Source: Enterobacteriaceae bacterium RIT691 (GTDB lineage: Bacteria > Pseudomonadota > Gammaproteobacteria > Enterobacterales > Enterobacteriaceae). Taken from it: a stretch of DNA of 64,000 nt. Shown here one piece after another: positions 9,379-17,679 of this stretch (the first letter of the stretch is position 1; each line of letters opens with the position of its first letter). A program made the position numbers and the translations under genes. The stretch spans positions 62,001 through 126,000 of the forward strand of contig WJYM01000003.1 in the NCBI GenBank assembly GCA_009668205.1, given 5' to 3'. Below the pieces are notes generated by a model. The model saw only the letters and a list, made by a program, of their open reading frames with translations. It searched no databases and was not told the DNA's origin.

Positions 9379-10653
9379 ATGACCGAAGCGATGAAGATTA
9401 CGCTCTCTACCGAAGCCGCCGATGCGCGCTGGGGCGAAAAAGCCACTTACAGTATTAACAACGACGGCATCACTCTGCACCTGAACGGCAAAGACGATCT
9501 GGGCCTGATCCAGCGCGCTGCCCGTAAAATTGACGGTCTGGGGATTAAACATGTCGCGCTGTCTGGCGAAGGCTGGAATACCGACCGCAGCTGGGCATTT
9601 TGGGCGGGCTACAAAGGGCCAAAAGGCAGCCGCACCGTGGAGTGGGCTGAGCAGGACGATGAACTGAAAAACCGTCTGAATGCCATCGACTGGGTGCGAG
9701 ATACCATCAACGCTCCGGCAGAAGAGTTGGGTCCGGAACAGCTGGCACAGCGCGCAGTGGATCTGCTGTGCGGTGTGGCTGGCGACAAGATGTCTTATCG
9801 CATCACCAAAGGTGAAGATCTGCGCGAGCAGAACTATATGGGTCTGCACACCGTGGGCCGTGGCTCTGAGCGTCCTCCGGTACTGCTGGCGCTGGACTAC
9901 AACCCAACAGGCGATAAAGAAGCGCCTGTTTTCGCCTGTCTGGTCGGTAAAGGCATTACGTTTGATTCCGGTGGTTATAGCATCAAACAAAGCGCCTTCA
10001 TGGACTCCATGAAGTCAGACATGGGCGGCGCGGCGCTGGTCACCGGCGCACTGGCTTTCGCTATCACACGTGGTCTGAACAAGCGCGTGAAGCTGATCCT
10101 GTGCTGTGCTGACAATATGGTCAGCGGTAATGCCTTCAAACTGGGCGATATCATCCGCTACCGCAACGGCAAAAACGTTGAAGTGATGAACACCGATGCG
10201 GAAGGGCGTCTGGTGCTGGCCGATGGCCTGATCGACGCTTGTGCGCAGAAGCCGGAACTGATCATCGATGCGGCAACCCTGACCGGTGCGGCGAAAACCG
10301 CGTTGGGTAACGACTATCACGCGCTGTTCAGCTTCGATGACAAACTGGCTGCCCGCCTGATGGCGAGTGCGGCAGCGGAAAACGAGCCGTTCTGGCGTCT
10401 GCCGCTGGCGGAATTCCACCGCAACCAGCTGCCGTCGAACTTTGCTGAGCTGAATAACACCGCCAGCGCGGCCTATCCGGCAGGGGCGAGCACCGCAGCA
10501 GGCTTCCTGTCCCACTTCGTGGAAAACTATCACCAGGGCTGGCTGCACATTGACTGCTCAGCAACCTACCGTAAATCTGCCGTCGAGCAGTGGGCGGCGG
10601 GTGCGACCGGTCTGGGCGTGCGTACCCTCGCCAATTTGCTGATCGCGGAGTAA
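9379..10653 (+). CDS. pepB: Peptidase B, M17 leucyl aminopeptidase family
   Basis: A 424-residue cytosolic aminopeptidase, close to E. coli PepB (427). The two-zinc M17 core is visible: [15 protein letters not shown] near residue 194, the signature [14 protein letters not shown] near residue 272, and [15 protein letters not shown]. The family removes N-terminal residues from short peptides. It sits directly downstream of the isc operon with its own ribosome site (AAGGATAATAAA). A second, more distant M17 enzyme is encoded at 56621-58048. Confidence 0.96.
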   Translation: MTEAMKITLSTEAADARWGEKATYSINNDGITLHLNGKDDLGLIQRAARKIDGLGIKHVALSGEGWNTDRSWAFWAGYKGPKGSRTVEWAEQDDELKNRLNAIDWVRDTINAPAEELGPEQLAQRAVDLLCGVAGDKMSYRITKGEDLREQNYMGLHTVGRGSERPPVLLALDYNPTGDKEAPVFACLVGKGITFDSGGYSIKQSAFMDSMKSDMGGAALVTGALAFAITRGLNKRVKLILCCADNMVSGNAFKLGDIIRYRNGKNVEVMNTDAEGRLVLADGLIDACAQKPELIIDAATLTGAAKTALGNDYHALFSFDDKLAARLMASAAAENEPFWRLPLAEFHRNQLPSNFAELNNTASAAYPAGASTAAGFLSHFVENYHQGWLHIDCSATYRKSAVEQWAAGATGLGVRTLANLLIAE

Positions 10654-10660
10654 TTGTCTT

Positions 10661-10728
10661 GCCGGGTGGCGCTGCGCTTACCCGGCCTACAAAACCGGTA
10701 GGCCCGCGCAAGCGCAGCGCCGCCGGGT
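10661..10728. repeat. REP-like element between pepB and sseB
   Basis: An inverted repeat of the REP-like family: GCCGGGTGGCGCTGCGCTTA and, opposed, GCGCAAGCGCAGCGCCGCC. It lies 8 bases after the pepB stop. Confidence 0.85.
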
Positions 10729-10748
10729 GATTTTGAAGTAGTGAAACT

Positions 10749-11525
10749 ATGTCCGAACAAAAAAACGAATTAGAAACCCTGCTGGAACAGGCGGCAACTG
10801 AACCCGCGCACCGTCCGGCGTTCTTCCGTGCACTGCTGACCGCCACGGTCTGGGTACCGGGTAACGCGGCGGAAGGCGAACAGGTTGTTGAAGATAGCGC
10901 GCTGGATATTCAGCACTGGGAAAAAGATGACGGTACTACCGTTATTCCCTTTTTCTCTTCGCTGGAAGCGCTGCAGCAGGCTGTCGATACAGAACAGGCC
11001 TTCGTGGTGATGCCGGTACGCACGCTGTTCGAAATGACGCTTGGCGAGACGCTGTTCCTCAATGCCAAACTGCCGACAGGAAAAGAGTTTACTCCGCGCG
11101 AAATCAGCCATCTGGTTGGCGAAGAGGGCAATCCGCTCAGCACGCAGTCGGTGCTGGAAGGGGGGACAACGCTGCTGCTTTCTGAAGTGGCGGAGCCGCC
11201 AGCACAGATGGTGGAATCCCTGACCACCCTGTTCAAAACGCTGAAAACAGTGAAGCGCGCGTTTCTGTGTTCTATCAAAGAGCACGCCGATGAGCAGCCT
11301 AACTTGCTGATTGGCATTGAAGCGGAAGGCGACATCGAAAATGTCATTCAGGCGACAGGCAGCGTGGCAACCGACACGTTACCGGGCGACGAACCGATTG
11401 ATATTTGCCAGGTCGTGGAAGGCGAGAAAGGGGTCAGCCACTTTATGCTGGCTCATATCACGCCATTCTATGAGAAGCGTTGGGGCAGTTTCCTGCGTGA
11501 CTTTAAGCAGAACCGGATTATTTGA
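10749..11525 (+). CDS. sseB: SseB family protein (serine sensitivity enhancing)
   Basis: A 258-residue soluble protein matching enterobacterial SseB in place and sequence. Two regions are recognisable, an N-terminal SseB domain (about 1-140) and a C-terminal SseB domain (about 145-258). In E. coli, overexpression enhances serine sensitivity. The biochemical role is not settled. It is flanked by REP-like elements on both sides. Confidence 0.92.
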   Translation: MSEQKNELETLLEQAATEPAHRPAFFRALLTATVWVPGNAAEGEQVVEDSALDIQHWEKDDGTTVIPFFSSLEALQQAVDTEQAFVVMPVRTLFEMTLGETLFLNAKLPTGKEFTPREISHLVGEEGNPLSTQSVLEGGTTLLLSEVAEPPAQMVESLTTLFKTLKTVKRAFLCSIKEHADEQPNLLIGIEAEGDIENVIQATGSVATDTLPGDEPIDICQVVEGEKGVSHFMLAHITPFYEKRWGSFLRDFKQNRII

Positions 11526-11531
11526 CCCGAT

Positions 11532-11602
11532 CGCCGGATGGCGCTGCGCTTATCCGGCCTACAAGGGTTTTGTAGGCCGGGCAAACAACGTGCCGCCCGG
11601 CA
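11532..11602. repeat. REP-like element after sseB
   Basis: An inverted repeat GCCGGATGGCGCTGCGCTTA / TAGGCCGGGCAAACAACGTG with a GCCGCCCGGC tail. It is the same family as the other REP-like elements here and occupies the gap between convergent sseB and sseA. Confidence 0.85.
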
Positions 11603-11634
11603 TTGCCGTTTTGCTTTTACCTCGTGCGGCCTGA

Positions 11635-11670
11635 TGCCCTCACCCCGGCCCTCTCCCACGGGGAGAGGGA
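11635..11670. repeat. CCCTCTCCC palindrome
   Basis: GCCCTCACCCCGGCCCTCTC followed by GGGGAGAGGGAG. A single copy of the same palindromic family as at 1629 and 56388, next to a REP-like element. Confidence 0.7.
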
Positions 11671-11680
11671 GCACACACTA

Positions 11681-11706
11681 AAGGCCTCCTCTTAAGAGGA
11701 GGCCTT
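11681..11706. repeat. Perfect 26-bp palindrome spanning the sseA stop codon
   Basis: AAGGCCTCCTC (11681-11691), a TTAA centre, then GAGGAGGCCTT (11696-11706), with no mismatch. The TAA stop of sseA lies in the centre of the palindrome. There is no T-run on either side, so it is an 11-bp RNA stem at the 3' end of sseA rather than a classical terminator. Confidence 0.8.
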
Positions 11707-12546
11707 GCTGTTTATAATGGGTAAATCCTCGCGAGCACCCCATTCGCTCCACGATCCGTCGTAAAGCGTCACATCAGGCGCATCTAATGTTGCCAGTGCC
11801 AGCATTACCACGGCGGCGGTCACGCCTGACCCACAGCTGGCAATAATCGGTTTGTTAATATCCACCCCCTGACGCTCAAAAATTGCTTCCAGTTCATCGG
11901 TGGTTTTCAGCTCGCCATTGATGACCAGATCGCCCCATGGCACATTTTTCGCGCCGGGAATATGACCCCGTTTCAGACCGGGACGTGGTTCATCGGCCTG
12001 AGCCAGAAAACGCGGTGCCGGACGGGCATCCACCAGCTGCGTGCTGTGCTCGTGGCTCGCGACCAGCACATCGGTCAGGCGTTTGATGTTATCGGCGGCA
12101 AACTTCACCTCAAAATCGCCTTCCGGCAATGTGACATTCCCTGTTTCCAGCCGCAGTTCATCGCGCTGCCAGCCCGCAAGGCCGCCGGCGAGAATCGACA
12201 CATTTAGCGCACCAAACGTGCGCAGCATCCACCAGGCGCGCGGTGCGGAAAACAGATTGCCCTCGTCATACACCACCAGATGTTTGTTGCTGTCCACGCC
12301 CAGCTCCCGCATGGCCACAGCAAAAGCTTCAGGGCGCGGCATCATATGCGGCAGTGGGCTGGTGTGATCGGAAAGGGCTTCAATGTCGAAAAATACTGCA
12401 CCGGGAAGATGGCCGGAACGATACTCTGCCGCCAGGTCACGGTGCTCCTGGCCCGGCGGTGCCATACGGGCATCGATAATCTGAATCTGCGGGTCATCGA
12501 GGTGTTCCGCCAGCCAGTCTGCGGCAACAAAATATGAGGTGCTCAT
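11692..12546 (-). CDS. sseA: 3-mercaptopyruvate sulfurtransferase SseA
   Basis: A 284-residue two-domain rhodanese that moves sulfur from 3-mercaptopyruvate to thiol acceptors or cyanide. The inactive rhodanese domain is roughly residues 8-140, the active one about 155-284. The catalytic Cys238 is in the CGSGVTA loop that marks mercaptopyruvate rather than thiosulfate specificity. The frame is open for 69 more codons upstream, but the ATG at 12546 (MSTSYFVAADWL) matches the family and has GGAGAA before it. It is divergent from yfhM. Confidence 0.95.
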   Translation of the reverse strand: MSTSYFVAADWLAEHLDDPQIQIIDARMAPPGQEHRDLAAEYRSGHLPGAVFFDIEALSDHTSPLPHMMPRPEAFAVAMRELGVDSNKHLVVYDEGNLFSAPRAWWMLRTFGALNVSILAGGLAGWQRDELRLETGNVTLPEGDFEVKFAADNIKRLTDVLVASHEHSTQLVDARPAPRFLAQADEPRPGLKRGHIPGAKNVPWGDLVINGELKTTDELEAIFERQGVDINKPIIASCGSGVTAAVVMLALATLDAPDVTLYDGSWSEWGAREDLPIINSKASS

Positions 12547-12722
12547 GGTGTTCTCCATTCTACCAGGGATCGTTCGATTGTCGGCTGTTTTACCGAAAGC
12601 AACAAGCGAGCGAATCCCAGAAATGATGTAATTATCAGAATTTATATGCTGTTGGTAAAATGACTGATTAAGCATAATACTGTGTTGACGAAAATTTGAG
12701 GCTTCGGGCCAGAGGTTAAAGG

Positions 12723-15700
12723 ATGAAACCGTATCGCCTGGCGGCGCTGTCAATTGCGCTGCTTACCGCACTTTCACTGGTGGGTTGTGATAACAACGAT
12801 AAACCTCAGGTCGTGAAGCCTGCGTCCTCCTCGGCCGCGCCACCGGCCAAGCCTGCGCCGGTGGGACCTGATGCGGCAACGCTGGAGAAGCTTGCCGCCC
12901 AGAACCAGGGCAAAGCGCTGACCCTGATTGATGCCTCGGAAGTTCAGCTCGATGGCGCCGCAACGCTGGTGCTGACTTTCTCTATTCCTCTGAATCCCGC
13001 ACAGGATTTCTCCAGCCGTATCCATCTGGTGGATAAAAAAAGTGGCAAAGTGGACGGTGCATGGGAAATCGCACCGAACCTGAAAGAGCTGCGCATGCGC
13101 CATCTTGAGCCCAAGCGCAATCTGGTCCTGACGGTGGATCCTGATGTTGAAGCGGTAAACAAAGCCACGTTTGATAAAACCTATGAGAAAGTCATTGAGA
13201 CCCGCGACATCGCGCCAAGCGTGGGCTTTGCCAGTCGCGGCTCGCTGCTGCCGGGTAAAGTGGTTGCCGGACTGCCGGTGATGGCGCTCAACGTCAACAA
13301 CGTTGACGTGAACTTCTTCCGCATCAAGCCTGAATCACTGGCCTCGTTTGTCAGCCAGTGGGAATACCGCAGCGCGTTGACCAACTGGGAATCCGACGAG
13401 CTGCTGAAAATGGCCGATCTGGTCTACACCGGACGGTTTGACCTCAATCCAGAACGCAATACCCGCGAAAAACTGCTCTTGCCACTCAGCGATATCAAAC
13501 CGCTGCAGCAGGCGGGCGTCTACGTGGCGGTGATGAATCAGGCGGGGCACTACACCTACAGCAATGCGGCAACGCTGTTTACCCTCAGTGATATTGGGGT
13601 GTCCGCTCATCGTTATCACAATCGCATTGATGTCTTCACACAAAGTCTGGAAAACGGCGCCTCACAAAGCGGTATTGACGTGCAGCTGTTGAATGACAAA
13701 GGCCAGACGCTGGCGCAGGCGAACAGTGATGCACAGGGCCACGTTTCACTGCAAACCGACAAAGAAGCCGCTCTGTTGCTGGCGCGCAAAGACGGGCAGA
13801 CCACGCTGCTGGATCTCAAACTGCCGGCACTGGATTTGTCAGAGTTTGCGATTTCAGGTGCGCCGGGTTACAGCAAGCAGTTCTTTATGTTCGGGCCTCG
13901 CGATCTGTATCGCCCTGGCGAAACCGTGATCATCAACGGGCTGCTGCGCGACAGTGACGGCAAACCCTTACCGGATCAACCGGTGAAGCTGGAGGTCGTG
14001 CAGCCGGATGGTCAGGTGATGCGCACGGTAATGAGCAAAGCGGTTAATGGGCTGTATCAGTTTAGCTGGGCGCTCGACAGCAATGCTGCGACAGGCATGT
14101 GGCATATCCGCGCCAGTGCCGGTGATGGCCAGAAGCGCGAGTGGGATTTCCACGTAGAAGATTTTATGCCGGAGCGGATGGCGCTGAACCTGACGCCGGA
14201 AAAGATGCCGATTGCCCCTGCTGATGAGGTGAAATTTGGCGTCACGGGGTATTACCTGTACGGTGCGCCAGCCAATGGCAACGCCCTTCAGGGCAAACTG
14301 TTCCTGCGTCCTCTGCGTGATGCCGTCGCCGCGCTGCCGGGCTATCAGTTTGGCGATATTGCGGAAGAAAATCTTTCCCGCACTCTGGATGAGGTACAGG
14401 TCACTCTGGATGATAAGGGCCGGGGTGAAGTCTCGACCCAAAGTCAGTGGTCAGAAACCCATTCGCCGCTGCAGGTGATTTTGCAGGCGAGCTTACTGGA
14501 ATCGGGTGGTCGTCCTGTCGTTCGCCGTGCAGAACAGGCCATCTGGCCTGCGGATACGCTGCCAGGCATCCGTCCTGAATTCGCCAGCAAATCTGTCTAT
14601 GACTACCGCACGGATACCACCGCGGATCAGCCGATGGTGGATGAGAACAGCAACGCCGGTTTTGACATCGTTTATGCCGATGCCCAGGGGGAGAAAAAAG
14701 CCGTGAGCGGCCTGCAGGTGCGCCTGATCCGCGAACGCCGGGATTACTCCTGGAACTGGTCAGACAGTGAAGGCTGGCAGTCACAATACGATCAAAAAGA
14801 TCTGGTGGAAGGTGAACAGTCGCTGGATCTGAAAGCGGGTGAAACGGGTAAAGTCAGTTTCCCGGTGGAATGGGGCTCCTACCGTCTCGAGGTGAAAGCG
14901 CCAGACGATACGGTAAGCAGTGTGCGTTTCTGGGCAGGCTACAGCTGGCAGGATAACAGTGATGGCACCGGCGCAGCCCGTCCTGACCGCGTCACCATGA
15001 AGCTGGATAAACCGTCCTATAAACCTGGCGATACCATTAAGCTGCATATCTCTGCCCCGGCGGCAGGAAAAGGGTACGCGATGGTGGAATCCAGCGAAGG
15101 CCCACTGTGGTGGCAGGAGATTACTGTGCCTGCCGACGGCATGGATCTGACGATTCCTGTTGATCAGAAGTGGAATCGCCACGATCTCTATCTCAGTACG
15201 CTGGTGGTTCGTCCGGGTGACAAATCGAAATCCGCGACGCCGAAACGTGCGGTCGGCGTACTGCATCTCCCGCTGGGTGATGAAAACCGGCGTCTGAATA
15301 TCACGCTTGATACACCGCAGAAAATGCGCCCGAATCAGCCGCTGACGGTGAAAATCAAGGCCAGCGCGAAAGAAGGCCCGACGCCTAAGCAGGTCAATGT
15401 GCTGGTGTCAGCCGTCGATAGCGGCGTGCTGAACATTACCGATTATGCGACGCCCGATCCCTGGAATGCCTTCTTTGGGCAGAAGCGCTTTGGTGCCGAT
15501 ATCTATGACATCTATGGCCAGGTGATTGAAGGTCAGGGGCGTCTGGCCAGCCTGCGTTTTGGTGGCGATGGCGACGAAATGAAACGCGGAGGGAAACCGC
15601 CCGTCAATCACGTCACCATTATCGCCGAGCAGGCGCAGCCCGTGCAGCTTGATGACAACGGTGAAGGCAGCGTGACGTTGCCCATTGGTGATTTTAACGG

Positions 15701-17678
15701 TGAACTGCGGGTGATGGCCCAGGCCTGGACCGCCGACGATTTCGGCAACAGCGACAGCAAAGTGGTAGTGGCCGCGCCGGTGATTGCCGAACTCAACACG
15801 CCGCGCTTTATGGCCAATGGCGATACCAGCCGTCTGACGCTGGATATCACCAATCTGACGGATCAGGCGCAGTCCCTGAATGTGCAACTGGCCGCCAGTG
15901 GCCTGCTCACGTTACAGGGAACGGCCTCGCAAACGATCCAGCTTCAACCCTCGGCGCGTATGACGCTGTTTATTCCTGTCAGTGCAGGGGATGGCTTTGG
16001 TGACGGCAGCGTTCAGGCCACGATCACCGGCCTGACGCTGCCTGGCGAAACGTTCACACCACTGCAAAAAACGTGGAAGATTGGTGTACGCCCGGCGTTC
16101 CCGGCGCAGACGGTTAACTCTGGAATCGCACTTCAGCCAGGTGAAAGCTGGAGCGCGCCAGCGGCACATATCGAAGGCTTCTCGCCGGCGACGCTGGAAG
16201 GGCAGTTACTGTTCAGCGGCAAGCCGCCACTGAACCTGGGTCGCTATATCCGCGAGCTGAAAGCGTATCCTTATGGTTGTCTGGAACAAACCACCAGTGG
16301 TCTCTTCCCACAGCTGTATACCAACGCTGAACAGTTAAAAGCGCTGGGTATCGCAGGGGACAGTGATGATAAGCGCCGTGCGGCGGTGGATCTTGGGATT
16401 GCCCGCCTGTTGCAAATGCAGCGGGACGACGGTGGCTTTGCACTGTGGGATAAAGAAGGTCCGGAAGAGTACTGGCTCACTGCCTACGTGATGGATTTCC
16501 TCATTCGCGCCAGCGAGCAGGGCTACAGCGTTCCGGCCGATGCGATGACGAAAGGCAACAACCGTCTGTTGCGTTACCTGCAGGAGCCTGGGTTGATGAC
16601 GCTGCGTTATACCGATGATGCGCAGGCCAGCCGCTTTTCCGTTCAGTCCTATGCTGCGCTGGTACTGGCTCGTCAGCAGAAAGCCCCATTGGGCGCGCTG
16701 CGTGAAATCTGGGGCCGTAATGCACAGGCTAAAGCGGGCCTGCCGCTGGTACAGCTGGGGCTGGCGTTGAAGGCGATGGGGGATGCGCCACGCGGTGATA
16801 CCGCAATTCAGCAGGGGTTAAACACCCCTCGCCTGGATAAAAATAGCTGGATGGCAGATTACGGCAGCGCGCTGCGTGATAACGCGCTGGTCCTGAGCCT
16901 GTTGGAAGAGAATAAACTGCTGCCGGATGCGCAGAACACCCTGCTCAATACGCTGTCACAACAGGCCTTCGGCGAACGCTGGCTGTCGACGCAGGAGATG
17001 AACGCGTTGTTCCTGGCCGCGAAAGGACTGCAGGATTTACCGGGGAACTGGCAGGCGCAAACGTCGTTGCAGGCCGAGCCGTTGAGCGGGGAGAAAGCAC
17101 AGACCCGGACGCTGAGCGCTGACCAACTGACCGCGCTGAAGGTGATGAACACCGGGACTCAGCCGCTGTGGCTGCGTCTGGACAGCAGCGGTTATCCGGA
17201 AAACACGCCGCAGCCGTCGTCCAATGTGCTGCAAATTGAGCGTCAATTCCTGGGCGCTGATGGCCAACTGAAATCGCTCTCTTCACTGCACAGCGGCGAT
17301 TTAGTGCTGGTGCATCTGCAGGTGAAAGCCAGTCAGAATGTGCCGGATGCGCTGGTGGTGGATCTGCTGCCTGCCGGACTGGAGCTGGAAAATCAGAACC
17401 TGGCGAACAGCAGCGCGAGCCTGCAGGACAACGGTCAGGAAGTGCAAAACCTGCTGAATCAGATGCAGCAGGCGGATATTCAACATATTGAATTCCGCGA
17501 CGACCGCTTCGTGGCAGCCGTTTCCGTCAACGCCGGGCAGCCGGTGACGCTGGTGTATCTGGCCCGCGTGGTGACGCCGGGAACCTACCAGGTGCCAGCC
17601 TCACAGGTGGAGTCAATGTATGTTCCGCAGTGGCGGGCGACGGGGACCAGCGATGGACCACTGATCGTTACGCCATAA
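12723..17678 (+). CDS. yfhM: Bacterial alpha-2-macroglobulin lipoprotein YfhM
   Basis: A 1651-residue periplasmic protease trap. The lipoprotein signal ends in the lipobox LVGC, with Cys22 as the lipid anchor. Many MG (Ig-like) domains make up the first about 1100 residues. The thioester motif CLEQ starts at about residue 1186 (YPYGCLEQTTS), so the protein should be able to link covalently to attacking proteases. A TED helical barrel and C-terminal receptor-like domain follow. pbpC begins one base after the stop. This pairing is conserved and suggests that the trap guards the periplasm when the wall is being repaired. Confidence 0.97.
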   Translation: MKPYRLAALSIALLTALSLVGCDNNDKPQVVKPASSSAAPPAKPAPVGPDAATLEKLAAQNQGKALTLIDASEVQLDGAATLVLTFSIPLNPAQDFSSRIHLVDKKSGKVDGAWEIAPNLKELRMRHLEPKRNLVLTVDPDVEAVNKATFDKTYEKVIETRDIAPSVGFASRGSLLPGKVVAGLPVMALNVNNVDVNFFRIKPESLASFVSQWEYRSALTNWESDELLKMADLVYTGRFDLNPERNTREKLLLPLSDIKPLQQAGVYVAVMNQAGHYTYSNAATLFTLSDIGVSAHRYHNRIDVFTQSLENGASQSGIDVQLLNDKGQTLAQANSDAQGHVSLQTDKEAALLLARKDGQTTLLDLKLPALDLSEFAISGAPGYSKQFFMFGPRDLYRPGETVIINGLLRDSDGKPLPDQPVKLEVVQPDGQVMRTVMSKAVNGLYQFSWALDSNAATGMWHIRASAGDGQKREWDFHVEDFMPERMALNLTPEKMPIAPADEVKFGVTGYYLYGAPANGNALQGKLFLRPLRDAVAALPGYQFGDIAEENLSRTLDEVQVTLDDKGRGEVSTQSQWSETHSPLQVILQASLLESGGRPVVRRAEQAIWPADTLPGIRPEFASKSVYDYRTDTTADQPMVDENSNAGFDIVYADAQGEKKAVSGLQVRLIRERRDYSWNWSDSEGWQSQYDQKDLVEGEQSLDLKAGETGKVSFPVEWGSYRLEVKAPDDTVSSVRFWAGYSWQDNSDGTGAARPDRVTMKLDKPSYKPGDTIKLHISAPAAGKGYAMVESSEGPLWWQEITVPADGMDLTIPVDQKWNRHDLYLSTLVVRPGDKSKSATPKRAVGVLHLPLGDENRRLNITLDTPQKMRPNQPLTVKIKASAKEGPTPKQVNVLVSAVDSGVLNITDYATPDPWNAFFGQKRFGADIYDIYGQVIEGQGRLASLRFGGDGDEMKRGGKPPVNHVTIIAEQAQPVQLDDNGEGSVTLPIGDFNGELRVMAQAWTADDFGNSDSKVVVAAPVIAELNTPRFMANGDTSRLTLDITNLTDQAQSLNVQLAASGLLTLQGTASQTIQLQPSARMTLFIPVSAGDGFGDGSVQATITGLTLPGETFTPLQKTWKIGVRPAFPAQTVNSGIALQPGESWSAPAAHIEGFSPATLEGQLLFSGKPPLNLGRYIRELKAYPYGCLEQTTSGLFPQLYTNAEQLKALGIAGDSDDKRRAAVDLGIARLLQMQRDDGGFALWDKEGPEEYWLTAYVMDFLIRASEQGYSVPADAMTKGNNRLLRYLQEPGLMTLRYTDDAQASRFSVQSYAALVLARQQKAPLGALREIWGRNAQAKAGLPLVQLGLALKAMGDAPRGDTAIQQGLNTPRLDKNSWMADYGSALRDNALVLSLLEENKLLPDAQNTLLNTLSQQAFGERWLSTQEMNALFLAAKGLQDLPGNWQAQTSLQAEPLSGEKAQTRTLSADQLTALKVMNTGTQPLWLRLDSSGYPENTPQPSSNVLQIERQFLGADGQLKSLSSLHSGDLVLVHLQVKASQNVPDALVVDLLPAGLELENQNLANSSASLQDNGQEVQNLLNQMQQADIQHIEFRDDRFVAAVSVNAGQPVTLVYLARVVTPGTYQVPASQVESMYVPQWRATGTSDGPLIVTP

Positions 17679-17679
17679 C

